Assembly: GCA_029783825.1 (NCBI GenBank)
Contig: JAREIK010001718.1
Location: 1,007,898 to 1,071,897, forward strand
Direction: 5' to 3'
DNA from: Sapria himalayana
Taxonomy: Eukaryota > Streptophyta > Magnoliopsida > Malpighiales > Rafflesiaceae
DNA: 64,000 bases
Part shown: piece by piece, positions 1 through 13,089 of the stretch
How positions within the stretch are numbered: position 1 is the stretch's first letter
How the letters are laid out: each line of letters opens with the position of its first letter
The notes under the pieces: model-generated
Databases searched by the model: none
What the model saw: only the letters and a program-made list of their open reading frames with translations
What the model was told of the DNA's origin: nothing
Made by a program: the position numbers and the translations under genes

Positions 1-1625
1 CTACTACAGGATTTCTAGTGGTAAAAAGAATATGATCAATTGTGAGAAAGAGGTCAAGGAAGCTAAAGTATTTATAGTAATACATAATAATATCATTGTC
101 AGAATAAAAAAAAAATTAGGTATTTAGCACCATGGAATTATATAGAGACTACCATTAAGGTATCCTTCTATATAGTATAACTAACTAACATAAAAGATAC
201 AAGGAGAAATGAAGTAAAACATTATATGAAGAAACTAGCATGGACTATAAAGGTTATATATAGAGAGAAAAAAATGCTCTAGTGAAGGTCTAGCTATGAA
301 TATTAAAAAATAATGCTAGTTGAAAGACAACCCAATTTTTTTGTATGATGTGTTGAAATAAAAGATTATTCACTTACATAGATCATTATGCATATTTTAT
401 GCACCCACAAATTTAGTTATGAAACTCAAACTATATCATGACTCATTTACATATCCACAAAAAGTACTACCATCAAGATATACTACGACACTCAAACTTA
501 GTCATAGAAAATACTTGTACAAGATGAATGGAAAGTTATATTTATTTAGAGAGTGATGAATTACTCAATGGCGAGTAATCGCTTTAGTATGAGATTTGTT
601 CAGCATGCAAAATACTATATAATACTAATAATTTTGGTGATTATGTATGATATATTTGTATGAAAATTGCTTTGAATAGAATTATTTCATGAAATTATAG
701 TTATGATTAATTATGGTAAAAGGTAATGAAATTAATTGGATGTTGTCTGAAATATAAGACTTATTAGAATTGTTGAGTAGGAGTTGAGTGAAAAGTCATA
801 TAAAATAATAGTATTCTTTATGTTATGACTTAGTTATACCTTTATAAGCTTATAAGATAGTTTCGACATCTATTATTGGTTGAAACTTTATATAAATAGT
901 CATGACAATATTCATATATCATGACTCTATTATCTCATTGAAATTATTATTTTACTATGCAAGATATTTCTTTGGACTATAAAAATATATTAGTCACAAC
1001 ATCACTAGCTCAATAATATTTTTATGGCTATAATATTAATTTTATGTCATAACATCTAAATACCTCACTAGGGCCAAAAGTTATGGTATCCTCTAACATT
1101 GTGACTTTCTCATTATAGATCCAAAAATACTAAGGAAAAAAAGCTATGGCTTTTCTCTAGTGTTGTAACTTTTAGCTACAAAAAGTTTCAAGAGCATTTA
1201 ATCGAGTAGCGACCATTTTCAGAGCTATGACTTTGTGTTGTAGAGAAAAGACCAAAAATTGGTCATTCTTAGGATCAAAACTTTTTATTTAAAAAAAACA
1301 CATGAGCTAATACCATTTCTAATGCTATGACATTGAGTTATAGAAAGAAAATGCATGAGCCATAATGATTCCTAACACTGTAACTTCATATTATAGAAAA
1401 GAAAAATATGAGTCATGACAATTCTCAGTATCATAACTTCATGTTATGAAGAGAAAATACATAAGTCATGACTATTCATAGCATCATGATAATTTAATAC
1501 AAAAAAGACCAAAATCAAGGTCATTCCTAGCACTATGAATTTGTGTTACAAAGAGGAAAACCTAAAGTCATGTTCATTCCTTAATGTTATGATTTTCCAC
1601 TCAAAAAGACACTCATCCATTTGAG

Positions 1626-1632
1626 TATAAAA
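1626..1632 (+). promoter_or_regulatory. LTR TATA box (copy a)
   Basis: TATAAAA in the context gagtataaaag. The same motif sits at the equivalent place in the three other long LTR copies (19522, 23293, 32315), as expected for the U3 promoter of an LTR retrotransposon. Confidence 0.5.
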
Positions 1633-2649
1633 GTAAAACTTAGAGAAAGAAAAATATATATTATATAGAATTAGAGCACAAAAAAGAAGAAAAAAAGGCT
1701 GGAGTTTTGGAGTAAAAAATTACCAAACCCTAGTGAAGATCCATAAGCAAAGAGGGGATGCAAGTTATAAGTACGGACCTTTAAGGAGGAGCACAAATTT
1801 ATACTTCTAGCTAGGGCAGATTTGAGGTGCATGAATAAGAATTGTAAGTTTAGAGTTTTTATTCCTAGATAATCTTGAGAGTTATCATTGAGAAACTAAA
1901 ATTCCATAAGATATATTTCGAATTATCTCATATAAATTCCTTCATAATATCAGGCTACATTATTTTCTAGGGTTGGTATATTTTATTTTATGTGATTGAT
2001 ATATAATTGATAGATTTTATATTTGATTTATATTGTAGTTTTGTTACTAATGAATGTTGTATTTTTTTAAAATTGAAATTATAGTTTTACTATTGGTAGG
2101 TATTTGTGTGCTATTATGATAGATAGTGAGTCATGAAATATACTCATACATAATAGTAGGAAGAAAGTGGAAATCCTTCTAATAGTGATACACGAGATAA
2201 ACCTACATATCAAAACTCAACATTGAGGTAGGTTTAATCTTGTGGGTATAATGCTTACAAAGCTAAATATACACATACTCTTGTAAGTCAATCAATTATG
2301 CATATCATAGATAAACAAACCCACAATATTTAGTGTGAGAGTCGCATGTCATTGTGGTAGATAAGATAGATAATCTATGAGATACATATGAGTAAAGGTA
2401 CCTCATATGGTAGTAATAATCTTGAGAGTTACTTTTTATCATATGACTCCTGCCCATAAGATTTAAGAGAAGACATATGTTAATTATCATAAATATGATA
2501 CTTACAAAGCTGAAAATGCAAATATTTTTAATACCACATCAGTTCACATATTTATGACACATGAGATCAAAAAATTAAAATACATATATGAAGTAATTAT
2601 CAAGAGCTATTGATGAGTTATCTAAAAGGGCATGTAAATGACTCTCGAG

Positions 2650-3249
2650 TAGAGATGTCAAACATGCATTGCTATGTTTGAATAGCTCATTTTTTTAGGT
2701 CCCCAAGGACCACCATGTCATTCCCAACATTACTTTAAAAATGGGTCCCATTGGCATGTATTTTGGCTGGGACATGCTGGATCATGTTGGGTTATGACAA
2801 ACTAGGTCAAGCTTAGCTAGGCTAGCATGGTCCATTTGAAGCTAGTCTTGGTTCAACATAGGCTAGCATAGTTTATTCCATGCTACTCTATGTTAGACAA
2901 GCTAGCCTAGTTTGTTTTAGGCTAGCCTAATCCATTACATGCTAGCCTGGGTTCAGTCCAAGCTAGCATGTTTCATTCTAGGATAGCCTAGGACAAGTCC
3001 AAGCTACCTAGGTCTGGACTAGGCTAGTTTATTTGGACAACCGAGCTGAAACTAGCCTGCATAGACCATCATATCGAGTCATGCCTCTTGTGCCAAAAAC
3101 ATTGGCTTGGCATAGCCCAAGCTATGCCACAGACCAACTCATGGCACGTTCAAGCATGACTTTGAATTGGGTCATGCCATGCCATACATGATTGAATTGT
3201 GTCGTACATCATGTCGTGCCCTGGTTACTCAGACTATGTGACACTTATA
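2650..3249. mobile_element. 600-bp non-autonomous hAT element (MITE) inside an LTR
   Basis: The ends read TAGAGATGTCAAAC and, reversed, TATAAGTGTCACAT, matching the hAT terminal pattern (TAGRG-TGTCAA). It is flanked by CTCTCGAG (2642-2649) and CCCTCATG (3250-3257), an 8-bp target duplication with three mismatches. The Ty3/gypsy LTR aligns on both sides when the element is removed, which fixes the borders. It has no coding capacity. The interior is richer in G+C than the surroundings and holds a tandem repeat. Confidence 0.72.
2821..3043. repeat. 20-bp tandem repeat, about 11 units, inside the hAT MITE
   Basis: Units begin with GCTAG (or close variants) at 2821, 2841, 2862, 2882, 2901, 2921, 2941, 2962, 2982, 3003 and 3023, so the period is 19-21 bp. 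A related GCTAGC/CCTAGG-rich stretch occurs in the hAT MITE at 45943-46362. Confidence 0.75.
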
Positions 3250-3779
3250 CCCTCATGCATGAATAATTTTTTATTTCAATAATAAAGTATTAAAGGGAAG
3301 CTATAAGGGGACAACTACAATGAGACAATCACAGAGGATGGCTCAATAAGTGACACAACCTTGTATGCCAATAAAAAACTATAATATTTTCATAATAATA
3401 TAACTTTTATTATGTAACCAAGCATAATAATAATTAGATAATTTAGATATATCATTATGCATAATAAAACAGATCAACCCTATAATCTAAAAGGCATACC
3501 AGTTTTATCCTTTAGACTAAAGTAATGGTTGACTTATTGTTAGTTGATTGAACTACCTATATAATCTCTCTATGATCGATATCTAGATAAAAGTCTACTT
3601 TACTATTTATATGAATAATATACTTGTGTAACTATATTGGAAGAAAGACTCTCACATAATAAGCTTTTGAGATATTATCTAATCCTAAAAATTGGATATC
3701 ATAGCAATATCACAATGATTATTACTAGTAATAATAATCTTCTCATAGTTATCCCCTAAGTATTTCAACAGTTAAAAAA

Positions 3780-4650
3780 TATGTCATCTAGTATAATGGT
3801 CATTCTCACATCCATACCTTTTAGGTAATACATCAACTATCTTTGAGAATTACTTCGAATGTGCACTTTTATTTTAAAACCTCTTATTATCATAAAGATA
3901 TGAAATAATATAGTACTAAATGCACTTATGCTTTCAGCTTCGCCAGCATTATACCCGTGATAATTAACATACACTTTTTCATGAATCTTATTTATGAAAG
4001 TTATACAAGAGGAAAAGACTTATAGAGTTGTCACTACCATAGCCATACTAGTCTCCCTCACTTGTGTATATCCCATGACATATTTATCATTACGTGTCAC
4101 AACAGATACATGACTCTCACACTATAATGAAACTCTTAGGTTAGCCATTTTACATAAGCCTCACATTACTCAAAGGTTAATTCTTCTAGATATATTTGAT
4201 TGGTCTTAAATATATTTATTTTTTGCTTCATGATCATAATACTCATAATGATTAAACTTACTTCATTTTTAGATCTTCAAATATTGATTTATATTATGCG
4301 TTAAAATTAAGAGAGCTATCACTTTCTTTTTACCATACTACATGAGTATGTCTCATGACTTATATGTCACCATCCACCATGATAGATATACATAAACTTA
4401 TGTATTTGTGACAACCCTAAGTTTCAATTCTAATATTCATTCATATCCAATAACATCTAAACATAAACACAAATATATACTCATACATTTATTAATTAAT
4501 CATAATATAATTACATTCACTAACCTTAGATCTTAATTTAGCTACACATTAAAGAGTAAAATACATGAGATGTCCTGAATGACATCTCTTTGATTCGAGA
4601 GTTCCAATGAATGTCCAAGTAAAAATCTAAGTAAAAAATTGTAATTCCAA
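3780..4650 (-). mobile_element. Inverted fragment of the Athila-like LTR
   Basis: Read on the minus strand, this stretch aligns with the U5-side half of the same LTR family (for example 'tcatggtggatggtgacat...aaagaaagtgatagctctc' against 23685-23760). It lies tail-to-tail with LTR copy a. It is either a second insertion in opposite orientation or an inversion. Confidence 0.5.
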
Positions 4651-6832
4651 TTAAAGATTACTTATGTTCATCTTGGATTTTCCTTAAATGGAATCATCCA
4701 CCATTTGGATAAGTCGTTTTGTTCTAGCATTCACATATCTATTTATTTTAGAGGCTGATCATTTACTTTAAAAAAAATCATTAAAGATTATTTGTTGATT
4801 TTTTATTTGAATCTTTCTATTTTTTTTTCTATAATTTGTCTATACAATAAGATGTTATCCATTCTAGATTTACTAGACTTAAATCTAAATTGATTCCCTA
4901 ATATAATGGATAAATTTGTAATTCTTCTTTGTGATCTTCTCCTACCATTGTATCCCATGACTCTTTATTAATTAAGTAGTTTAAAGTATCTTATTTATTT
5001 TTATAAATTGGAATCATGATATATATCTCCACAAAAATGATAATTTTCAATCTTATAAAATTCTATTAAAAGTGTCCAATTGATCATTTAATCACAACTT
5101 TATAAAGAAAGTTATTTTTTATACTTCAATTTGTTTCTCATCTAGCTTGACTTTTTTTTTATTAATTATGTGATGAAATACACGTCTCCCTTTCAATAAA
5201 GTATTTTCTTTCAGGTTTAGCTCTCATATATGAGTCTTCTTGAATAACTTCCTGGTATAATTCTATTTTTTTCTCTAAAATGTTTTTATCTTACATTATA
5301 ACATTTTTATTTCCATTCTTATGCGACTTACATGATTCAAATGTATAATTTTTTGTTTCTTTACTTTATCTAACTTTAAGATTTTTTTTTTTTTCATTTC
5401 TATGACCCTATATTATTATAGATATCATCTTACTTTTTTTTTGCTTCTTATATTACCTTTTTATTCAATCTTTTAGTGATTTTACATAGCCCATATGAGT
5501 GGAGAATTTCATCTGCTTGCCAAACTTTGAAATGATTATTTCTTAATGACTTGTACCATATTACTCCACTACATCGCCATATTATGCAAATCCTGATTCT
5601 TACCTCTCATGGAAATTTCATCACTTCTCTATCTATTAAGTTCGTCATGTATTTATATATTTTTTTCTCTACTAATCATTTCTTTTGGTAATGAATTCTT
5701 TTGACCTTTTATGACTAATTGATCTTCCAAAATAATATTTTTCAAAATTTGAAACAAGTATCCTTTTAAAATTCACAATTTAATTCTCAATTTAAGTTGT
5801 CATGGTGCGATTACACTTTTTTTAAAGCATAAATGGTGGGGAATAATAACATTTGCTAGTTGGCTATACATTCTCTGAGAATAACCGTTTATTTTTTTTT
5901 TCACTTGAGTAAATTATGTCTCCATACAAAAAAAATTAAATTTGTCTTCCTTTATGTTCTTTCATTGGAGTCATCAAATGTTTTTTCTTGTTTTATAAAA
6001 AAACAAAATTACTCCAAAATCACAAGATAAGAACACATCGAAAATAAAATTTTCATATTATTTTGAAACTCAAACTTATCTTCAATGAATCATATATTGC
6101 CAAATTTTTACTTTCCTGCATGACTACACCAATCGCTAAAAATAAAAATTATAATAGTATTATAGATTTTCTCAACTAATGTCTATAACAAGTCATATAC
6201 ATTTATTTTTGTATCTCATTTATTTTTGTATCTCATCTAAAATAACAAGTCATATGCACCTAATAGTATTATATGTGCTTCTATTATACTATATTTCTAG
6301 TTCTAAGACTAATCTAATGCTCATAATCTCATCTAATGATATGTTTCAAATCTTTAGAAAGTTATCCACTTTTAGGTGTGCTTCATTTCAATTTTATAAC
6401 TATATTTGATTTCAACTTTAACGTTATAATCAAACTATAGCTATCTTCATTCTATGCATAGTATATATTAACTTACTCATCAAGGTTCTTATATTTCAAA
6501 TGTATTATCTATTTTGATTAGTTCTATGTGGATGTTCATATTTGCTTGACTCCATCCATTATGATGTGATACCATGTGATCAATTATCATAGTAGTTGGA
6601 CACAACTAAGCACTTGTTGGTTGTAGCTCATTGGCCACAACACATGTTGGAAGCATAGAATATTACTTATTGAGTTATTTTAGGGAACATCACAACCTTT
6701 TATAGTAGTTTTTTACAACTAGAATCCAAGATGAGGCAAAGTGACTTAATTAGAAGTGTCGATATTGAAAATGGCCAATTGGGTTAGTTTAGGCTAGTCT
6801 TTTGTGGTCAGCACAGACTGATTGTTAGGGAC
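4650..6832. other. AT-rich stretch without recognisable gene
   Basis: I translated the stretch in several frames and found no conserved domain. It has many homopolymer runs of T and A. Frames up to 76 codons occur but show no family resemblance. It is probably old retrotransposon debris. Confidence 0.4.
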
Positions 6833-8040
6833 CGATAGAGATATCACCCAAAAACCAAGAATAAAATCTTGGTTTAACTTTTAGGTCACTTTGATGTTTT
6901 TGATCTTCTTAAAAATGTTAGAAAAATTTACCCAAAAGTAATGAAAAAATAATTTTTGAGTTATCACATTTTCTATCAAGCAACATAAAAAAATAAATTT
7001 CAAACTATCTGAAATATATATATTTATGTTTTTCTTCTTATGCTGAAAAGTATAAAAATAAACATCACAAATAACATACAATCATAATAAATATTTTATT
7101 CTCAAATAACAGAATATTTATACTACACATAAAGTCCAATATCCAAATTATTACAAATCGGACAAAATATTATATATTTGAAAACACTTGTAGAAGAGTA
7201 TTTTTATTCAGGACTTGATATTTTAAAAGAAATATAAGCACTCATATTACAGCACGAGTACATCATGAACACATCACAAGCACAATAAAAACATTGTACG
7301 AGCACAATACAATCATAATTTCTTCATAATATCACATGAACAGTAAACTTCACATGGACTAGACACAATATGTGGATAAATCAAATACCCTCATACATAT
7401 AAACAGAAAGTAAAGTGAGTTACTTAAATATTATAGAAACATAGAATAATTTTTGTAATATTTAACAAATATTCTAGAAGAATAATGCACAAGACTTGAT
7501 TAATATATAAAATAAAACTAGGAATAATTCCCATTTTTCTCACACTAGCACCCATATTAGAGAGAATCCTAGTATTCCAATTTTATTTTATTTTTCCACG
7601 CATACAACATGAATAAACACTGTTCATGTCATAAAAAACACTCCAGGCACACTCTTCACAAAACAATACACAATAATTCACGCTTCTTCATGGAAACATG
7701 GGAATTATCCCATGTTTCACAAGTCCACCACTCATAAAGCATGGGATAAAATCCCTGTGGGAAACCCCCAAACGTGATGATTCTTGTGTGTACACCCACC
7801 CACCACGTGACTTGGAAATTATATCATGCTTAATGCACACACTATAGGTATATTCATGAGATAAATTCCCAATTTGCAAGAAAATTCAAATGAGATTTCT
7901 CTCATTTTCACAAATGAAGTTCAATCGCCAATCACCTTTTCACATGGTGTGTTACTTAACCTTTTCATTTCCTTTTTCGTTACAACGTAAGTTAGTCCAT
8001 CGTCATCCATTCTTCTCCAAGCACACACATTTTTATAAAC
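6833..8040. mobile_element. Long direct repeat (left LTR of a separate retroelement)
   Basis: The stretch beginning attgttagggaccga aligns along its length with 9511-10618. Shared passages include 'aaaaatgttagaaaaatt', the agcacatcacgaacac/gagtacatcatgaacac passage, the 'tcatactagcac...ccattttattt' passage and 'cacacatttttataa' at the end. Two similar copies of about 1.1-1.2 kb around a 1.5-kb core suggest an LTR element, but TG..CA ends and a target duplication are not clear. Confidence 0.6.
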
Positions 8041-9510
8041 CTAAAAAAATTGATTATTTTTTTTATTCTAGCTGATGCATTTTAAATGAGTGTACCCACT
8101 CTTATTTAAATATTAAAACAAACTAAAACAATCAACCCAAAATACATAATATTTAGGCTTACCCAAAATCGGGTAGCCCTAATAATCTTCCCTTCTACCC
8201 TTTTTGAGCAACCCGATATAGGTTCTTGGTTTAGGACTCTGGATTTAGTGCATACAAGTCGTAGAAATTTTCTTAGACTACAAAATCAATTCTCATTTCT
8301 CATACGAAAAAATATTTTCCAGAATTTATAATATCACGAGAATTCAGCTTTTTTTTCTGAGCCATCAATTGTCCCTTGATCCAACTAATCCTAGAGAACA
8401 ATTGAAGTAAAAGTCATATCATTTACTTTCAACTCATAAGCTCTCCCTTAATCAATGTGATCTCTAGAAGTAGCTAAAGTAAAAATCATCTCATTTATTT
8501 TTAACTCATAAGCTCCCACTTGATCAATGTGATCATCAGAAATAATTGAAGTAAAAGTTATCTTATTTACTTTCAACTCATAAACTCCTCATCGATCAGT
8601 ATGATCCTCATAAATGACTGAAGTAAAAGTTATCGCTTTTACTTTCAACTAATAAGTTCAATCTTGATCAGGGTGATCCCTGGAAGCGATAAAAGTAAGA
8701 ATTATATCATCATGAATTCTTTTGATATTCTTGTTTATCTCAAAATAAATACATGAGAAATCTAGATTGACCACTCTCAATCTTTTTGAAGGAAGTTTTA
8801 CATTAGTATAGTTTTCTCTAGTCATACTAAGTATCCTACCATCATTAGGTGGCTATTAAATAGTGAGTATAAACTCATTTCCTATAGAAATTAAAGTATA
8901 TTATCCACGCTAACATACTCAGACCAATGCAGCTTTGAGCCAATGCAAGTATTTTCCTACCAAATATTTATCTAATCCATGCTAGTCCTAGCTGAGATAA
9001 TATAAACAAAAACTATCTTTCTACCCCTCATTATAGCTAGCGATCCTTTAAATAAGTTTCATTGATTCTTTCTGAACTTGCCCATTTGACTCATGTTATC
9101 CAACATTCCCAATGACAGCAAGTTCATCCAAACATCCTCGAAATATCAAATAACCCTTAGAAATAATTGGTATCAAATATTTGTCTCTAAATGAACATCA
9201 CTGATACTCTATTTTTGAAGTTATTCCATTGCTCATCTGATTATTCCAAAGTCCCCAGATAAAAATTTTCACTTCTCATCAACTTTTACAATATCTGAGA
9301 TGTGATGAAAACTTGTATTTCCAACTCATTGTCCTTCCTCATCATTAGAAGATTCATCATTTTTATTTTTCAGGTTAAATAGTTGGAGGATTCCAATCTA
9401 ATCATTCCAAGCAAATTTTTTCTGTATCCATATTGTAGAAATAATTCAAATTCTAAAAAATAAAAAATATCAAAACTATCAAAAGAAACCTTTTTTCCTC
9501 TGATAACACT
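8041..9510 (-). mobile_element. Core between the two long direct repeats; no known domain
   Basis: Minus-strand translation gives broken open stretches, the longest being the 24-residue repeat region and a segment reading LPSKRLRVVNLDFSCIYF. I could not assign these to gag, protease or polymerase. A degenerate or non-autonomous retroelement core is the simplest reading. An unrelated sequence between segmental duplicates is possible. Confidence 0.4.
8362..8712 (-). repeat. 72-bp tandem repeat, about 4.7 units
   Basis: The landmark CTTGATC (or a one-base variant) recurs at 8375, 8447, 8519, 8591 and 8663, exactly 72 bp apart. Units differ by roughly 15-25 percent but have no length change. On the minus strand each unit encodes 24 residues of the form AYELKVNDMTFTSI..S.DHIDQ, with a few stops. 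Conserved period without indels despite many substitutions suggests past selection for reading frame. Confidence 0.8.
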
Positions 9511-10618
9511 ATTGGGGGCCGACCGAAATGATGCCCAAAAACCAAAAATAGTTATCGAACAAAATCTTTATTTAACTTTTAGTTCAATTTGATATTTTTG
9601 ATATTCTTAAAAATGTTAGAAAAATTACTCAGAAATCAACAAAAAATAATTTTTTAGGTTATCAAATTTTCTATCAAGACGCTAAAATAAATATATTTCA
9701 AATTGTTTGAAATATACCTATTTTTATTTCTCTAATTATACTTATAGAAGATTATTTTCAATTCCGAACTCAGTATTTTAGAAAAAAAAAATTGACCACT
9801 CATGGTACAATGCAAGTAAAACAGAAGCACATCACGAACACAGTACGAGAACAACACGAACATAACATGAACATAACACGATCACAATTTCTTCAGAATA
9901 CCATATGAATACCGCAAGGATTAGGCAGCATAATCTTTACACGAATTCAACACCCTCATAAATATAAATAACAAAGTAAGAGTAAACTAAGTTACTTAAA
10001 TATTACAGGAACTTAGAATAGTTTCTATAATATATAATAAATGTTCCATAAGAGTAACGCAGAAGCCAAGAGTACTATATAAAATAAAACCATGAATAAT
10101 TCTCATTTTTCTCATACTAGTACACGCAAAAATGGGAATCCAAGTATTCCCATTTTATTTCTTTTTTTTTCACGAACACAACACTAACATGCACTATTCA
10201 CGTAATAAAAAAAACACATTGAATACACTCTTCATGAAACATCACACAATGATTCACACTTCTTCACGGAAAGATTGAACTTATCCTATATTTTACAAGT
10301 CCAAACACTCGCAAAGCATGGGATAAAATTTCTTTGTAAAGAAACCCAAACGGGAACGGATGATTCTCATTTTCATAGTCACCACACAACTTGGGAATTA
10401 TCTCATGCTTCACGCACACACCATATGTATTTTCACAGAATAAATTCCCAATTTGTGAGAAAATCCAAATGGGATCTCTCTCATTTTCACAAATGAGGTT
10501 CACACAGCACGTACATTTATGTGTGGTGCATGACTTAACCTTCTCATTTTCTTTTTTGTTATAGCATAAGTTTGTTCATTATCATTCATATTCTTTACAT
10601 ACACACATTTTTATAATC
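9511..10618. mobile_element. Long direct repeat (right LTR of the same retroelement)
   Basis: This is the partner of 6833-8040. It starts attgggggccgaccg and ends near 'cacacatttttataatc'. Both copies contain paired short minus-strand frames with the shared pattern Q-I-G-N-L..E-Y/N-T-Y. These are LTR sequence, not genes. Confidence 0.6.
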
Positions 10619-10639
10619 ACATTAATATATGATATTAAA

Positions 10640-12180
10640 TTCATTTTATGTAGGTACACTGTAAATAAAATTGCTGGCTGCAAACTATAACTGAGGAAAA
10701 ATATTTTTGAAGAGATATTTTTTCTTTTATTATATGTTCTTACAATCAATACAATGATTTATTTATAAGCTATAATTTGTCCTTCTAAAACTGAAAATTA
10801 AAAATCATTATCACCCATAAAAGTAACTGTTGACTCTTGACATTTCATCTTCCGCAATAAAAAAATGATATTTAATGTTTATTCAACATACACATCAAAT
10901 ATTACAAAAAAAATTATTAGTTCAATACTTGTTAATAAAACTCATCAAAATTCAAATATTACTAATAATATTCTCAAAATCAATGTATGGATGATGAATT
11001 AGTTGGAAATTAGTATGAATATTATCTTAATCATGTCAGATAGTTCTTTTGTCAGTAGAAAGAGAATGATGAGCTTTGAATAAATATAAAACCAATGTAT
11101 GAATGATAAATTGTTACTATATTAATCTTTTGTGTGTCATGTCAATCTCATTATCAAGTCTAATATGAAATTAGAAAGTGACAATATTTCTAATATTTAT
11201 AATGCTCTACTTATAAAAAAATTAAATTTATGAATTATCAAAGTTGAAAGGTATTATCAAAATGGAGATTTAAACCCTTCAAATTTTGGAAGTGATAAGC
11301 CATTAAGAAGGAATTCAAGTTATTTAAAATTAAAAAATGTAATAGAATATAATAAATACTAATTCAATATTTTATAATACAAAAGCTAATATTATTTTGT
11401 AAGTGATGATAATGAGCATATTGTTAAAATCATGGTTGAATTATTAGAAAATTTTTACTTTCCTACAATATCATCATATGTTTTTTATTAGTTTCCCTGC
11501 ATTTAATTCTTATTTTTCACATTATGTGTGGAATATATGAATGATGATTTATTTAAAATAATAAATGAAACATGGATAAATTAATAAATATTGGGATCAT
11601 AATAAAATGCCTTCATTGTATTGCGTTGGTGGTGTTTTATCTGCATATTAAATCAACTAGTCTTTTTAATGACCTTAGCCATGTTTTTTAATATAGTAAT
11701 ATATATTTTACACTGATGAATTTTTCTAATTATGCTAACATGAAAAACAAAATAGCATGAATGCATATTTTGTAACATATAAAGTTTGAGAATAAATAAT
11801 TAACCCTAAGCTCAAAGTGAAGTATATAATACCTGTTGATTGAAAAAATATATATTTTTTGGATTTGTTTCTATACAATAGCATGAAAGATTTCTTCAAC
11901 TTCATTTAGTTCAAGTGTGAGTGATAATCATAATTGATGGAACTGACTAAGTACTTAGGTAGATGTAAGATTATTTTCTCTAATCATTTTTTTTCTCTAA
12001 TAATTTTTTTTTCTCTCCCTCTTGGGATGGTCAACGTGTGAAATCCCTAGGCCAATGTAAGTTTTTATTGATGCAAGTATGATACTTATGTAATCATAAT
12101 TAAAATTATACCATTGCAAATATTCTAGGAGGACTAGACCTAAAATGATGTGATATTTTTTTAGAATGTCATGTCTAGAG
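10640..12180. other. AT-rich stretch without recognisable gene
   Basis: No domain, tRNA or clear repeat was seen. The right part may contain the missing U3 half of the LTR that ends at about 12965, but it is too diverged for me to align. Confidence 0.35.
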
Positions 12181-12965
12181 TTTCATCTATTCTTGCGAAA
12201 TATGTGTTGATTATGGTAGATAATATTAAGTAAATCATGAGATTCATGTAAAAGGACATAAATCACCAAGAAATGATTTTCATGTGATCATCTTCCTTTT
12301 ATATGGATTCTAGGATGGAATTCCTATGATGACACATATTTAATTATTATGAATATAATACTCACAAAGTTAAAAGCACAAATACTATTATGGCCATATC
12401 ACTATATGTTATTTATGATAATTGAAGCTAAAGAATAAAGATATACAACCAAATCAATCAAGGGAAAATAATGTATCACCTAAAAGAAGTAGGATTGTAG
12501 GATGACTAATGGATAGGTAGATGTGGAACTTTGGGATAAATGAAAGAAATACCAAAGGCACAGCCATAAGAGGACCATCCATAGTGGTGACAGCATATGG
12601 TTTCTCATCTCTTGAATACTACCAAGGCATGAAAGATCACATAGTCTTCTACCCTTCATTCAACAATCAACCAAAATACCAAAGAGAACATCATCATACA
12701 TAAGAAAATAAACCAATCCTAGATTCTAAATATCTTTCGAGATTCGGTTATAACTTCTCAACTAGACTAGTCAGTTAACTTACTTTTACTTGATAAAATT
12801 AACATAACAATTCATGTGGGATCAATATCTAAACTTAGATTCACTTTATTACTTATATGACCTGTATATTGGAATTCTATTAGAAATTTACATATACCTA
12901 ATGAGTTTTTAGGGTAGTGTCAAGAACCATTGTGTTTTATATATCCTTAAAGCATTATAATAAGT
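12180..12965 (+). mobile_element. Athila-like LTR, U5-side part (copy b)
   Basis: It aligns with 32660-33370. Shared passages include 'gatcatcttccttttatatgg', 'ttgaagctaaagaataaagatatacaa', 'cacctaaaagaagtaggattg', 'tacttgattaaa' and 'gtgtcaagaaccattg'. A degenerate primer-binding site and gag follow directly, so this is the 5' LTR of the element at 12990-18340. Confidence 0.65.
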
Positions 12966-12968
12966 TTT

Positions 12969-12986
12969 TGGTGATATTATAAGGAA
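12969..12986 (+). promoter_or_regulatory. Degenerate tRNA-Asp-type primer-binding site
   Basis: TGGTGATATTATAAGGAA lies just after the LTR end and resembles the TGGCGCCGTTGCCGGGGA site of Athila/Tat-type elements. Several differences are C-to-T or G-to-A. The site primes minus-strand DNA synthesis in active elements; here it is decayed. Confidence 0.5.
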
Positions 12987-13089
12987 TTAAATTTAGTTTA
13001 ATGGATAACTTTGAATTGATCCAACTACCTTAAAAAGTAGGTTTATTTTTAGTTGTTTATATATATATTATTATTTGCTTTTTTTTTGT

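Larger units (their letters stand above)
620..3700 (+). mobile_element. Athila-like Ty3/gypsy LTR (copy a), interrupted by a hAT MITE
   Basis: The stretch shares many phrases, in the same order, with the LTRs at about 18400-20090, 21285-24350 and 25770-33370. These include the repeated tcatgac/catgacc phrases, the GTATAAAAG box, the 'ctaaaaggg...gaatgactctc' segment and the ending before a primer-site-like sequence. A hAT MITE (2650-3249) splits it, and the LTR alignment resumes exactly on the far side (ataatttttta...). Limits are approximate because the copies are only moderately similar. 1-620 is AT-rich and may be internal sequence of the same element. Confidence 0.65.

Noticed and set aside
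7688..7879. Possible small conserved protein shared with 10264-10503
   Set aside because: The similarity exists because both lie in the two copies of a long direct repeat. Frames differ in length and show no coding-type conservation.
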